Shown here in pieces: positions 24,419-34,644 of a stretch of DNA of 64,000 nucleotides. The stretch is from Hordeum vulgare subsp. vulgare (lineage: Eukaryota > Streptophyta > Magnoliopsida > Poales > Poaceae): contig NC_058519.1 in NCBI RefSeq assembly GCF_904849725.1, positions 19,885,267-19,949,266 on the forward strand, read 5' to 3'. Both the position numbers and the translations under genes were made by a program. The notes under the pieces were generated by a model. It saw only the letters and a program-made list of their open reading frames with translations, did no database searches and was not told where the DNA came from. The first letter of the stretch is position 1; the number at the start of each line of letters is the position of its first letter.

Positions 24419-25578
24419 ATGGTCGAGGAGATGTCTCCCCCGGCGTGGACGACTCCCCGCATCCCGGCCATCCTAGCGTCAACGCGGATTGTGTCGTCCG
24501 GAAACTTTGCGATGGAGGAGGATTCAACAGCCGACTGGGCCATTCAAGAAGGCTTTCTGTCCACTCGAAATTCGTTGGTCGATGATTGTCATTCTCCGCA
24601 GCTCGTTCGGGAGCGGACGAGCACGGGCACCGCCACTGCCCTGCGTGCACTCGACATGTTCGACGGAATGACAAGGCCAGACCAGGTATGTTCTGTTTCC
24701 TCCTGTCCAATCAAATGTTCAATGTTTGCATTCACTAGTTCGTACATGATGAGTTCTTGCAAATCATGATCCCAGGAGGCGTATTTGGCAAGCATGGTCA
24801 ATGACAATCAAAATTTGGATGATATGGATTACAAATTGGAGCCCACCATCCAATTCGAGGTTGGGACAACATCCGATCCCAATGCAAGCAAGAAGAAGAG
24901 TAAGACGGCAAAGGCAGGAGGTCCGGCTTTCTTAAGATATGATGACTTCTTGTTGGTCCATTCTTGGTTGGCCACAACAATGAATCCAATATGCAGCATC
25001 GAGCAAAAGGGGAACATGTATTGGGAGAAGATTTTGAAGTAGTATCACGAACGAAAGGATTACGTGGACCCGCATGTTATCGTGACCACTCACAATGTGG
25101 CATCTCTCCAACATTGATGGGGGATTATTCAAGGAGAAGTGAACAAGTATGTGGGCTACTACGCATAAATGAGAAAACGCCGTCAAAGTGGGATGGGAGT
25201 GGCAACTCACGTAAGCTCAATTGCCTCATCTTATTGTCATTTCAATCTGCTTCTTGTGTTTGCATTCTTGTGCTCATGTGTATGTTGTTTTTTAGGCAGC
25301 GGAGGCGGCCACTTTGTATCACGAGATCGGGAAGAAGCCATTAGCGTTTAGCCATTGTTGGATCATATTGAATGGCAAGCCAAAGTGAACACAAGTTGTG
25401 GCCGATCTCAAAGCCGGAAAGAAGTGAAATGATGGCTCAAACTCTCACCAATCCATTGGCTTGGATGATGAGGAGAATGAGGTTTTTGTCGTCAATGGGC
25501 AACAAATGGGAGAAGGCAAGGATTTCTCGTGTCGCCTGCTGGTGCAACAAAAGATCTTCCAATGGCGCCAGAAACAAG
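24419..25578 (+). pseudogene. Harbinger-associated ORF, NAM-associated-domain type, 5' part (broken)
   Basis: Exon 1 runs 24419-24685 (MVEEMSPPAWTTPRIPAILA...) with a GT donor at 24686. Exon 2 starts at 24776 (EAYLASMVNDNQNLDD), and a further exon begins near 25295 (AAEAATLYHEIGKKPLAFSHCW). The segments DDFLLVHSWLATTMNPI, GEVNKYVGYYA and the later coiled-coil part match a large grass family annotated as having a NAM-associated C-terminal domain, which travels with Harbinger-like transposons. Several in-frame stops stand where the family has Gln, Arg or Trp (after ILK, after SLQH, after YYA, after GKPK). The frame is cut near 25578 by the palindromic retrotransposon and resumes at 32613. Confidence 0.6.
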
Positions 25579-25828
25579 CGTGCTGACGGGAGACTATTCT
25601 TGTCTTACTCCTCAGCAACGGCACCAGGAATCCTTCTGCTACGGCTACGCCTTTAGGGACTTCCTTGGCAAATATGCAAAGGATTCCCGCGTGGCCTTGG
25701 AGCCTTGCGTTGGTGTTCCCTCGAAGCGGAAAGGGTGATGTAGCACAGCAGCGGTAAGTATTTCCCTCAGTTTTGGGAACCAAGGTATCGATCCAGTGAA
25801 GGAATATCACAAGTACCTGCACAAAGGA

Positions 25829-27540
25829 ATGCCTTCGGTAGTGTACTGTGACAATGATCTAGCATGGCATAGACATTTAATGGAAACATCATGCTAGCTA
25901 TCTTACGATCATGCAATGGCAATGTAGACGTGGTGGCACATGTCATGGTGGTAGTTGCATGGCAATATATCTCAGAATGACTTTGAAAAAGCCATAGTAG
26001 GTAGGTATGGTGGCTGTTTTGAGGGAGGCTAATGGTGGGTTTTGTGCACCGGCGCAAGTTGCACGACACTAAAGAAGATAGTGATGGTAGAAGGTGAAAG
26101 TGCATCTAAACCATGGACTCAACATTAGTCATGAAGAACTCATATACTTGTTGCAAAAGTTTTATTAGTAATCAAAACAAAGCATTCAACGCATACTCCT
26201 AGGGGAAGGGTTGGTAGGTATAAACCATCGCGCGATCCCGACCGCCACTCAAAGGATGACAATCAATAGACTAATCATGCTCAGACTTCATCACATAGCG
26301 GTTCACCATACGTGCATGCTACGGGAATCACTAACTTGAACACAAGTATTTCTAGATCCACAACACCTTACTAATATAACTTCAATATTACCATAACCAC
26401 TACTCAAAACTAGTTGAGATGAATCAAACTTCTCTAAATATTCAATGCACATGAAGGTGGAAGTTTTCGTATCCCTTTGGATAACTACCCCTTTTGAGAC
26501 TACTTTCATAGAATAGATCAACTACCAAGCCACGCACCGCCGTGCTCTAAAAGATATAAGTGAAGCACATAGAACAAAAGCAACTAGCTCAAAAGATATA
26601 AGTGAAGCACATGTGAGCTGAATTGTCTACCAAAGGATATAAGGGAAGCTCGACAAAATCACGGTGAGTGCATGTCTCTCTCTCTAGGTGTGCAGCAAGG
26701 ATGATTGTGACACAACAAAAATAAAAGACTCCTACGATACAAGACGCTCCAAGCAAAACACATAACATGTGGTGAATAAAAATATAGCTCCAAGTAACGT
26801 TACCGATGGATTGAAGACGAAAGAGGGGATGCCTTCCCGGGGCATCCCCAAGCTTAGGATTTTACGGCATCCTTGAATCATCTTGGGATGCCTTGGGCAT
26901 CCCCAAGCATGAGCTCTTTCCACTCTTTATCTTTTTGTCCATAAGAACTTCACCCAAAACTTGAAAACTTCACAACACGAAACTTAAACAGAAACTCGTG
27001 ATAACATTAGTATAAGAAAGCAAACCACCACTTCCTTAGGTACTGTAGCAAACTTAAATTCTACTTATGCTGATGTTGGGTTACTGTATTTTCAATCTTC
27101 CATGGCTAATACCCCCCGATACTATACATTGTTTCATCAAAATAAGCAACCAACACAACAAAAACAGAATCTATTAACAGCAGACCAGTCTGTAGCAATC
27201 TGTATACTTCGTATACTTCTGGTCCTTCAACAATTCTGAAACATTATGACAGTCTGAAGAATTTGCGTAGCAATGAGCAGCAAAACGAATCAACTCAAAA
27301 GCTCTTACAGAAAAAAATGAAAATTCTTTTCGTGAGCAGAAAGTTTCTGTCTTTTCCAGCATGACCAAACGATCATCCCCAAGACTAATCATAATGGTTT
27401 TGCTTGGCACAAACGCAAAAAGAAACCAAAAAAACACAATCATGCAGAATTATGAAAGTGTGGAAAACACAAAACTGAAAGAAAAATGATAGATTCGTTG
27501 GGTTGCCTCCCAACAAGCGCTATTGTTTAACGCCCTTAGC
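25829..27540. repeat. Left arm of a long inverted repeat
   Basis: Its inverse complement recurs at about 27779-29325. Anchor points: 'gaatgccttcggtagtgtac' at 25828 against 'actaccaaaggcattcc' near 29310, and 'gcctcccaacaagcgctatt' near 27506 against 'aatagcgcttgttgggaggc' near 27796. The spacer is about 240 bp. Confidence 0.8.
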
Positions 27541-27778
27541 TAGGCATTGAGAAATCAATGATTCTCACACAAAAGACAAGAATTGAAGCACCACGAGAGC
27601 ATCATAAAGCATGTTAAAATCACATCTAAGTCTAACATACTTCCTATGCATAGGCATTTTATAGGAAATCAGATTGTCAAGACAACCAATAGTTGCCATA
27701 TGCAAGGAAGAAGAAAGAGACAATAGCAATCTCCACATAACGAGAGGTAATTGGGTAACATGAAAGTAACTCATAATA

Positions 27779-29325
27779 GCTAAGGGCGTTAAACAATAGC
27801 GCTTGTTGGGAGGCAACCCAACGAATCTATCCTTTTTCTTTCTGTTTTGTTTTTTTCACACTTTCATAATTCTTTTATGATTGTGTTTTTTTGTGTTTCT
27901 TTTTGCGTTTGTGCCAAGGAAAACCATTATGATTAGTCTTGGGGATGATCGTTTGGTCATGCTGGAAAAGACAGAAACTTTCTGCTCACGAAAAGAATTT
28001 TTATTTTTTTTCTGTAAGAGATTTTGAGTTGATTCTTTTTGCTGCTGATTGCTATGCAAATTCTTCAGACTTTCGTAATGTTTCAGAAATTTTGAAGTAT
28101 CAGAAGTATACGAAGAATACATATTTCTACAGACTGGTATGCTGTTAATAGATTCTGTTTTTGTTGTGTTGGTTGCTTATTTTGATGAAACTATGGATAG
28201 TATCGGGGGGTATTAGCCATGGAAGATTGAAAATACAGTAACCCAACATCAACATAAGTATAATTCAAGTTTGCTACAGTACCTAAGGAAGTGATGGTTT
28301 GCTTTCTTATACTAATGTTATCACGAGTTTCTCTTTAAGTTTCGTGTTGTGAAGTTTTCAAGTTTTGGGTGAAGTTCTTATGTGTTTTGCTTGGAGCGTC
28401 TTGTATCGTAGGAGTCTTTTATTTTTGTTGTTTTACAATTATCCTTGCTGCACACCTAGATAGAGAGACATGCACTCACCGTGATTTTGTTGAGCTTCAC
28501 TTATATCCATTGGTTAGACAATTCAGCTCACATGTGCTTCACTTATATCTTTTGAGCTAGTTGATTTTTCTCTATGTGCTTCACTTATATCTTTTAGAGA
28601 ACGACGGTGCGTGGCTTGGTAGTTGATCTATGCTATGAAAGTAGTCTCAGAGGGGTAGTTATCCAAAGGGATACGAAAACTTCCACCTTCATGTGCATTG
28701 AATAGTTAGAGAAGTTTGATTCATCTCAACTAGTTTTGAGTTGTGGTTATGGAAATATTGAAGTTATGATAGTAAGGTGTTGTGGATCTAGAAATACTTG
28801 TGTTGAAGTTAGTGATTACCGTAACATGCACGTATGGTGAACCGCTATGTGATGAAGTCTGAGCATGATTAGTCTATTGATTATCATCCTTTGTGTGGCG
28901 GTCGGGATCGCGCGGTGGTTTATACCTACCAACCCTTCCCCTAGGAGTATGCGTTGAATGCTTTGTTTCGATTACTAATAAAACTTTTGCAACAAGTATA
29001 TGAGTTCTTCATGACTAATGTTGAGTCCATGGTTTAGATGTACTTTTACCTTTCACCGTCACTATCTTCTTTAGTGTCGTGCAACTTTCGCCGGTGCACA
29101 AAACCCACCATTAGCCTCCCTCAAAACAGCCACCATACCTACCTACTATGGCTTTTTCAAAGTCATTACGAGATATATTTCCATGCAACTACCACCATGA
29201 CATGTGCCACCACGTCTACATTTCCATTGCATGATCGTAAGATAGCTAGCATGATGTTTCCATTTATGTCTATGCCATGCTAGATCATTGTCACGGTACA
29301 CTACCAAAGGCATTCCATATAGAGT
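27779..29325. repeat. Right arm of the long inverted repeat
   Basis: See the left arm at 25829-27540. The right arm is somewhat shorter because of small deletions. A transcript across both arms could fold into a long hairpin with a loop of about 240 bases. Confidence 0.8.
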
Positions 29326-30256
29326 CATCGTTGCTCTAAGTTTTGAGTTGAAAGTGTGATGATCATCATTGATGGAGCATTGTCCCATGTGAGGAAATAA
29401 AAGAGGCCAAATATGCCCACCAAAAAAAAAGAGGCCAAAGAGCCTATTCAAAAAAAAATGAGAGAAAAAGAGAGAAGGGACAATGCTACCACTTTTCCAC
29501 ACTTGTGCATATTAAGCACCATGATCTTCATGATTGAGAGTCTCTCGTTTTGTCACCACCATATAGCTAGTGGGAAATTTTCATTATATAACTTGGCTTG
29601 TATATTCCAATGATAGGCTTCCTCAAAATTGCCTTAGGTCTTCGTGAGCAAGCAAGTTGGATGCACACCCACTAGTTTTCTTTAAGAGCTTTCACATACT
29701 CTTAGCTCTAGTGCATCATTTGTATGGCAATCCCTACTCATTCACATTGATATCTATTGATGAGCATCTCCACAGCTTATTGATATGCCTAGTTAATGTG
29801 ATCATCTTCTCCTTGTTTGTCTTGAAACCTCCACACTTCACACCACTTATAGTGCTAAAACCATGGCTCACGCTCATGTATTGCGTGAGAGTTGAAAAAA
29901 GTTTGAGAAAGTAAAGGTGTGAAAACAATTACTTGGCCAATACCGGGGTTGTGCATGATTTAAATTCATTGTGCAATGATGATAGAGCATAGCCAGACTA
30001 TATGATTTTGTAGGGATAACTTTCTTTTGGCCTTGTTGTTTCGAAAGTTCATTATTACCTTGCTAGTTTGCTTGAAGTATTATTGTTTCCACGTCAATAG
30101 CAAACTATTGTTTTGAATCTAATGGATTTGAACATTCACATCACATAAGAGTAGTTACAAAGGACATCTATGCTAGGTAGCATGAAAGCATCAAAAATTC
30201 GTTCTTTATCATTTCCCTACTCGAGGACGAGCACGAGTTAAGCTTGGGGATGCCTG

Positions 30257-31357
30257 ATACGTCTCAAACGTATCTATAATTTTTGATGGTTTCACGCTGT
30301 TATCTTGTCAACTTTGGATGTTTTGTTTACCTTTTATATCTTTTTTGGGACTAACTTATTAACTCAGTGCCAAGTGCCAGTTCCTGTTTTCTGTGTTTTT
30401 GGCTCTTTTCATATCTGATTTTGGAACGGAGTCCAAACAGAATAAAATCCCCAAAATGATTTTTTTTCAGAACGGAAGAAGATTAGGAGGCTTAAGGGCC
30501 AAGCAAGTATGCCCACAGGGAGCCCACAAGCCCTGTTGCCGCGGCCAGGGGGGAGGCCGCGGCAACCAAGCTTGTGGCCTCCCTGGCGCCCCCCTGCCCT
30601 AGGTCTTTGGCCTATATATTCCCTAAAAATCAGGGCATGCTTGGTTTGGGTTCTTACCGTGTGGTGACCTTTCCCAGTGACAGTAGGGGCAGCAAGGCAC
30701 ACATCGTGTAGTTGCCATCAAGGGTAACAAGGTGGGCTCTATCGTTGATATGAGATTGTCCATCTACATCATGTCATCTTGCTTAAGGCGTTACTCTGTT
30801 CTTTTGGACTTAATACACTAGATGCATGTTGGATAGCGGTCGACGTGTGGAGTAGTAGTAGTAGATGGAGAAAGTATCGGTCTACTTGTTTTGGACGTGA
30901 TGCCTATAGATATAATCATTGCCATAGACGCCGTCATGACTTTGCGCGGTTCTATCAATTTCTTGACAGTAATTTGTTCACCCACCGTCTACTTGCTTTC
31001 ATGAGAGAAGCCACTAGTGAATACTACGGCCCCGGGGTCTATTCACACCTATCGTTTACACCTCCACTTTTACTTTGCTTTGTTACTTTGTTACTTTTAG
31101 TTCTCACTTGGCAAACAATCTATAAGGGATTGACAACCCCTTCAAAGCGTTGGGAGCAAGCTCTTTGTGTTTGAGCAGGCACTTGTGATACTCCTTCGCT
31201 GGATCGATACCTTGGTTCTCAAAACTGAGGGAAATACTTACCGCCGCTATGCTACATCATCCTTTCCGCTTCGAGGGAACACCAACTCAAGGCTCCAAGG
31301 CCACGGGGAATCCTTTGCATATTTGCCAAGGAAGTCCCTAAAGGCGTAGCTGCAGCA
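30257..31357 (+). repeat. LTR in plus orientation inside the palindromic element
   Basis: Starts TGATACGTCTCAAACGTATC after a polypurine tract (AAGCTTGGGGATGCC) and ends GCTGCAGCA, followed by a degraded primer-binding region (TCGCGCCGTACCAGGG). About 1.1 kb, shorter than the 1.5-kb LTRs of the intact relative. Confidence 0.75.
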
Positions 31358-32612
31358 GCAGGATTCCTCGCGCCGTACCAGGGAAGGTCTGTTGTCGCTG
31401 TAGCAGCTTCTCTCATGAAAGCAAGTAGACGGTGGGTGAACGAATTATTGTCGAGCGATTGATAGAACCGCGCAAAGTCGTGACGTCATCTATGGCAATG
31501 ATTATATCTATAGGCATCACGTCCAAAACAAGTAGACCGATACTTTCTGCATCTACTACTATTACTCCACACGTCGACCGCTATCCAGCATGCATCTAGT
31601 GTATTAAGTCTAAAAGAACAGAGTAACGCCTTAAGCAAGATGACATGATGTAGATGGACAATCTCATATCTACGATAAAATCCCATCTTGTTACCCTTGA
31701 TGGCAACAACACGATGCGTGCCTTGCTGCCCCTTCTGTCACTAGGAAAGGTCACCACACGGTATGAACCCAAAACCAAACACTTCTCCCATTGCAAGAAT
31801 CATAGATCTAGTTGGCCAAACAAAACCCAAGACTCGGAGAGACTTACAAGGATATTAAATCATGCATATAAGAAATCAGCAAAGACTCAAATATATATCA
31901 TAGATAATCTGATCACAAATCCACAATTCATCGGATCTCGACAAACACACCGCCAAAGAGGATTACATCGGATAGATCTCCATGAAGATTATGGAGAACT
32001 TTGTATTGAATATCCAAGAGAGAGAAGAAGCCATCTAGCTACTAACTACCGACCCGTAGGTCTGAAGTGAACTACTCACGATTCATTGGAGGGGCGATGA
32101 TGATGATGAAGAATCCCTCCAACTCCAAAGTCCCCTCCGACAGGGCACCGGGAAGGGTCTCCAGATGAGACCTCGCAGAAACGGAAGCTTGCGGCGGCGG
32201 AAAAGTGTTTTAGTGGACGCCCTGATTTTTTCTGGATTTTTAGGGTATTTATAGGCCAAAGACCTAGGGCAGGGGAGCGTCAGGGGGGGCACAAGCTTGG
32301 TTGCCGCGACCTCCCCCCTGACTGCGGCAACATGGCTTGTGGGCCCCTGTGGGCCCACTTGCTTGGCCCTCAAGCCTCCCGATCTTCCTCCATTCTGGAA
32401 AAATTTATTTCGGGGATTTTATTCCGTTTGGACTCCATTCCAAAATCAGTCCTGAAAAGAGTCAAAAATACAGAAAAACAGGAACTGGCACTTGGCACTG
32501 AGTTAATAAGTTAGTCCCAAAAAAGATATAAAAGATAAACAAAACATCCAAAGTTGACAAGATAACAGCGTGAAACCATCAAAAATTGTAGATACGTTTT
32601 TGAGACGTATCA

Positions 32613-33127
32613 ATGCCGCGGCTACTAAAATGTCGTTCACATGGACGGACATTTTTTCGGCAAGGGAGAACAAGAAAAAGGAGAGATACAAGCTCACGTT
32701 GGATGCGCAAAAGGAGAGGATGGAGTGGGACTGGTCGAGGGCGGAGAGAAGGCTGGAAATTGAGAGGGAGAATATTGAGTTGGAGAAGTAAGAGGCGGCA
32801 ATCAATTAGAACTCGAGAAGGCCAGGACATTTGGAGAGATCAAGCTCGAGAAAGAGAGGTTGCAACTCGCATGGAGTGCGGAGGATGCGAAGATCATGTT
32901 GGCGGACGAAGCCCACCTGAATGCGCATGCGAAGAAATGGGTTGCAGAGACTAAGAAGGAGATCAACGACCATAGGACACATGAGCCGAGAAGGGTGGCT
33001 CGACGGCGGAGCACGCGCCCAGGATACAGGCGGAACACGCAGCCGGGATGCACGTGGAGCCGGTGGCCGAGGCGGACCTGGACAAGCTGGACGAGCAGGA
33101 CGCATGGATGGGCGCGTCCGGCCAATG
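32613..33127 (+). pseudogene. Harbinger-associated ORF, 3' part with coiled coil (broken)
   Basis: Continues the frame broken at 25578: ATKMSFTWTDIFSAREN, then a highly charged helical stretch (KKERYKLTLDAQKERMEWDW, LEIERENIELEK, FGEIKLEKERLQLAWSAEDA) typical of the coiled-coil C-terminus of this family. A stop follows IELEK, and a frameshift lies near 32985-33000. After it a different frame reads to the natural end (DKLDEQDAWMGASGQ, stop at 33125-33127). The outer MULE then inserted just past this stop, in what would be the 3' untranslated region. Confidence 0.6.
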
Positions 33128-33191
33128 ATCTGACAATCCCTTCTCGTTTGGCTATTTTTTTTAAATATTACTTTTTTATTCTTTTTGAAAA

Positions 33192-33330
33192 GGGCTTATT
33201 CCATCTATGCCCCCAATTCCTTAGTTGTGCTCAGTTTTCCCCACGCTTCAAACTTTTGCTCACTTTTCCCCACTCCCTTAGTTGAAACTCTCACAAATGT
33301 TCATAACAGGCGTTTGCCATCTTGGACGTT
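33192..33330 (+). repeat. Left terminal inverted repeat of the inner MULE
   Basis: Pairs with about 43970-44108. The outermost 30 bp are diverged between the two ends; the next 110 bp are well conserved. A MULE terminal repeat normally also holds the promoter of the inward gene. Confidence 0.85.
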
Positions 33331-33772
33331 AACTGACTTGTGGGGCCATGTTGGACTCTGTTGACTGTGGCTGTGGCTTCGCTGGTTGGGCCGTGTTTGT
33401 GTTCATAGGACGGGCCCGTTAGTTTGTTGGTAATAAATTAAAAAAGCCTACTATCGATGGATGCAGCCTGCTATGCATGCCCGGCTTTGGCATCGATGTA
33501 GCCTGCTATGCATGCGAACACCGCCACACACGCATCTAGTGACCTAGACCTAAACGCATGCATGCACACCGACACGCACGCATCGATCCGTGCCGCACGG
33601 TTGCCGGTGGATTCAATCGCTCCGCAACGTCGTTTCACGTGTCGCGGGCATACGTGCCGGTGGCAGAAGGGGCAGGCTGCATGCACGTTCGCGTCCATAT
33701 GTCGAGGCATCGGTTCACGCCGCACGACTGCCGCTCGATTCAGTTGTGCCGGTGGCAGAAGGGGCAGAGCAC

Positions 33773-33848
33773 GCAGAAGGGGGAGGCAGGCAGTCGCCAA
33801 CGCAGAGCACGCAGAAGGGGGAGGCAGGCAGCCGCCAACGCAGAGCAC
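33773..33848. repeat. Two-copy 38-bp tandem repeat
   Basis: The unit begins gcagaagggggaggcaggca. Two adjacent copies (33773-33810 and 33811-33848) differ at one base, with partial units on both sides. It lies between the left MULE terminal repeat and the TATA-like site of the unknown ORF. Confidence 0.8.
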
Positions 33849-33962
33849 GCAAAGCACGCTCGCTTCGATTCACGTTCACACATTGATGATCGCATCGGTT
33901 CACGCACGCACTGAGTCACGATCTACGTCGTTTGCGCGTGTACCCACTTCGTCTCCCCCGGC

Positions 33963-33970
33963 TATTTAAA
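33963..33970 (+). promoter_or_regulatory. TATA-like box before the unknown MULE ORF
   Basis: TATTTAAA lies about 107 bp before the ATG at 34070, a normal plant spacing once a leader of about 75 bases is allowed. Its activity is not known. Confidence 0.45.
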
Positions 33971-34069
33971 CTGCCCTTCATTGCCTCTTCTTCTACAGAT
34001 CCATCTGCCCCTCCCATTTCTCTTCTTCCCCCAAAAGCCAAAGCCGTTCCACTCAACGAAGCGTTCAAG

Positions 34070-34498
34070 ATGCAGTACAACGGGCCAAAGTTCCAAGAGC
34101 CTCCCACCGTGTCGGAACGGCGGTACCCCGCCAACGTTGTCGTCAAGGCATCGCTTCGCGTGTGGGCGTTCTCACGCTGGAGGGGTAGCACTGAGCTTGC
34201 ACGGGGGTTCCTCCATGCGGGCTTCCACCACCTCCCGGCGGGCTCGCCGCCCATGTTCAGCCTCGTGGAGCAGCATCCCCACGCCAACGCTCCAGTGGTA
34301 GGGCTCGTCGTCCACTTCACCAACAGGTTCGATGCCTGCTACCTGCTCGGAAAGGTGTATTGGTGTGGGCGTGAGTTCATCGCATTCACCACCTATAACA
34401 TCTTCACCGACTTCGAGAGCATCTTCCCCGCTCGCAACCGCATGCACAACCTCCCGTACTACCTCGGCGACAATGGCCTTGAGGAGAAGCAGTACTGA
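34070..34498 (+). CDS. Unrecognised 142-codon ORF carried by the inner MULE
   Basis: Starts MQYNGPKFQEPPTVSERR and is open to TGA at 34496-34498; codons upstream in this frame begin only with TTG. The product is compact, with aromatic and hydrophobic segments that look like a folded domain (VVVKASLRVWAFSRWRG, APVVGLVVHFTNRFDA, YLLGKVYWCGREFIAFTTYN). I know no family for it. It sits next to the left terminal repeat and points toward the transposase, the place of mudrB in MuDR, but shows no mudrB feature I can recall. Directly after the stop, the frame one base back reads a lysine-rich stretch (LKLAAKKTVKPLVKVKTTVK) up to about 34602, so the true protein may have had a basic tail lost by a frameshift. 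It could be a captured host fragment or an accessory transposition protein. Confidence 0.5.
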   Translation: MQYNGPKFQEPPTVSERRYPANVVVKASLRVWAFSRWRGSTELARGFLHAGFHHLPAGSPPMFSLVEQHPHANAPVVGLVVHFTNRFDACYLLGKVYWCGREFIAFTTYNIFTDFESIFPARNRMHNLPYYLGDNGLEEKQY

Positions 34499-34644
34499 AG
34501 CTGGCGGCAAAGAAGACGGTGAAGCCGTTGGTTAAGGTGAAGACGACGGTGAAGACATGGCGGTGTTTCCCTAGCTACCCTATCTACTATGTAGTGTGAT
34601 TTTGGTGTGTGTGTTGCCCGACCTACCTACCCTATCTATGCATG

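Larger units (their letters stand above)
25579..32612. mobile_element. Rearranged, palindromic copy of the same LTR retrotransposon family
   Basis: Segments in order: primer-site region plus truncated LTR end, minus orientation (25579 to about 25828, LTR from 25637); internal region, minus orientation (about 25829-27778); internal region, plus orientation (27779-30256); LTR, plus orientation (30257-31357); primer-site region (31358 to about 31395); truncated LTR, minus orientation (about 31405-32612). All match parts of the element at 17191-23962. The two internal arms are inverted complements over about 1.5-1.7 kb. No gag/pol is present, and I see no clear target duplication at the outer ends. 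It splits the Harbinger ORF. Confidence 0.75.

Noticed and set aside
33471..33969. Overlapping open frames upstream of the unknown MULE ORF
   Set aside because: Produced by the 38-bp tandem repeat and 'cacgcacgcat' runs; frames on both strands are equally open.
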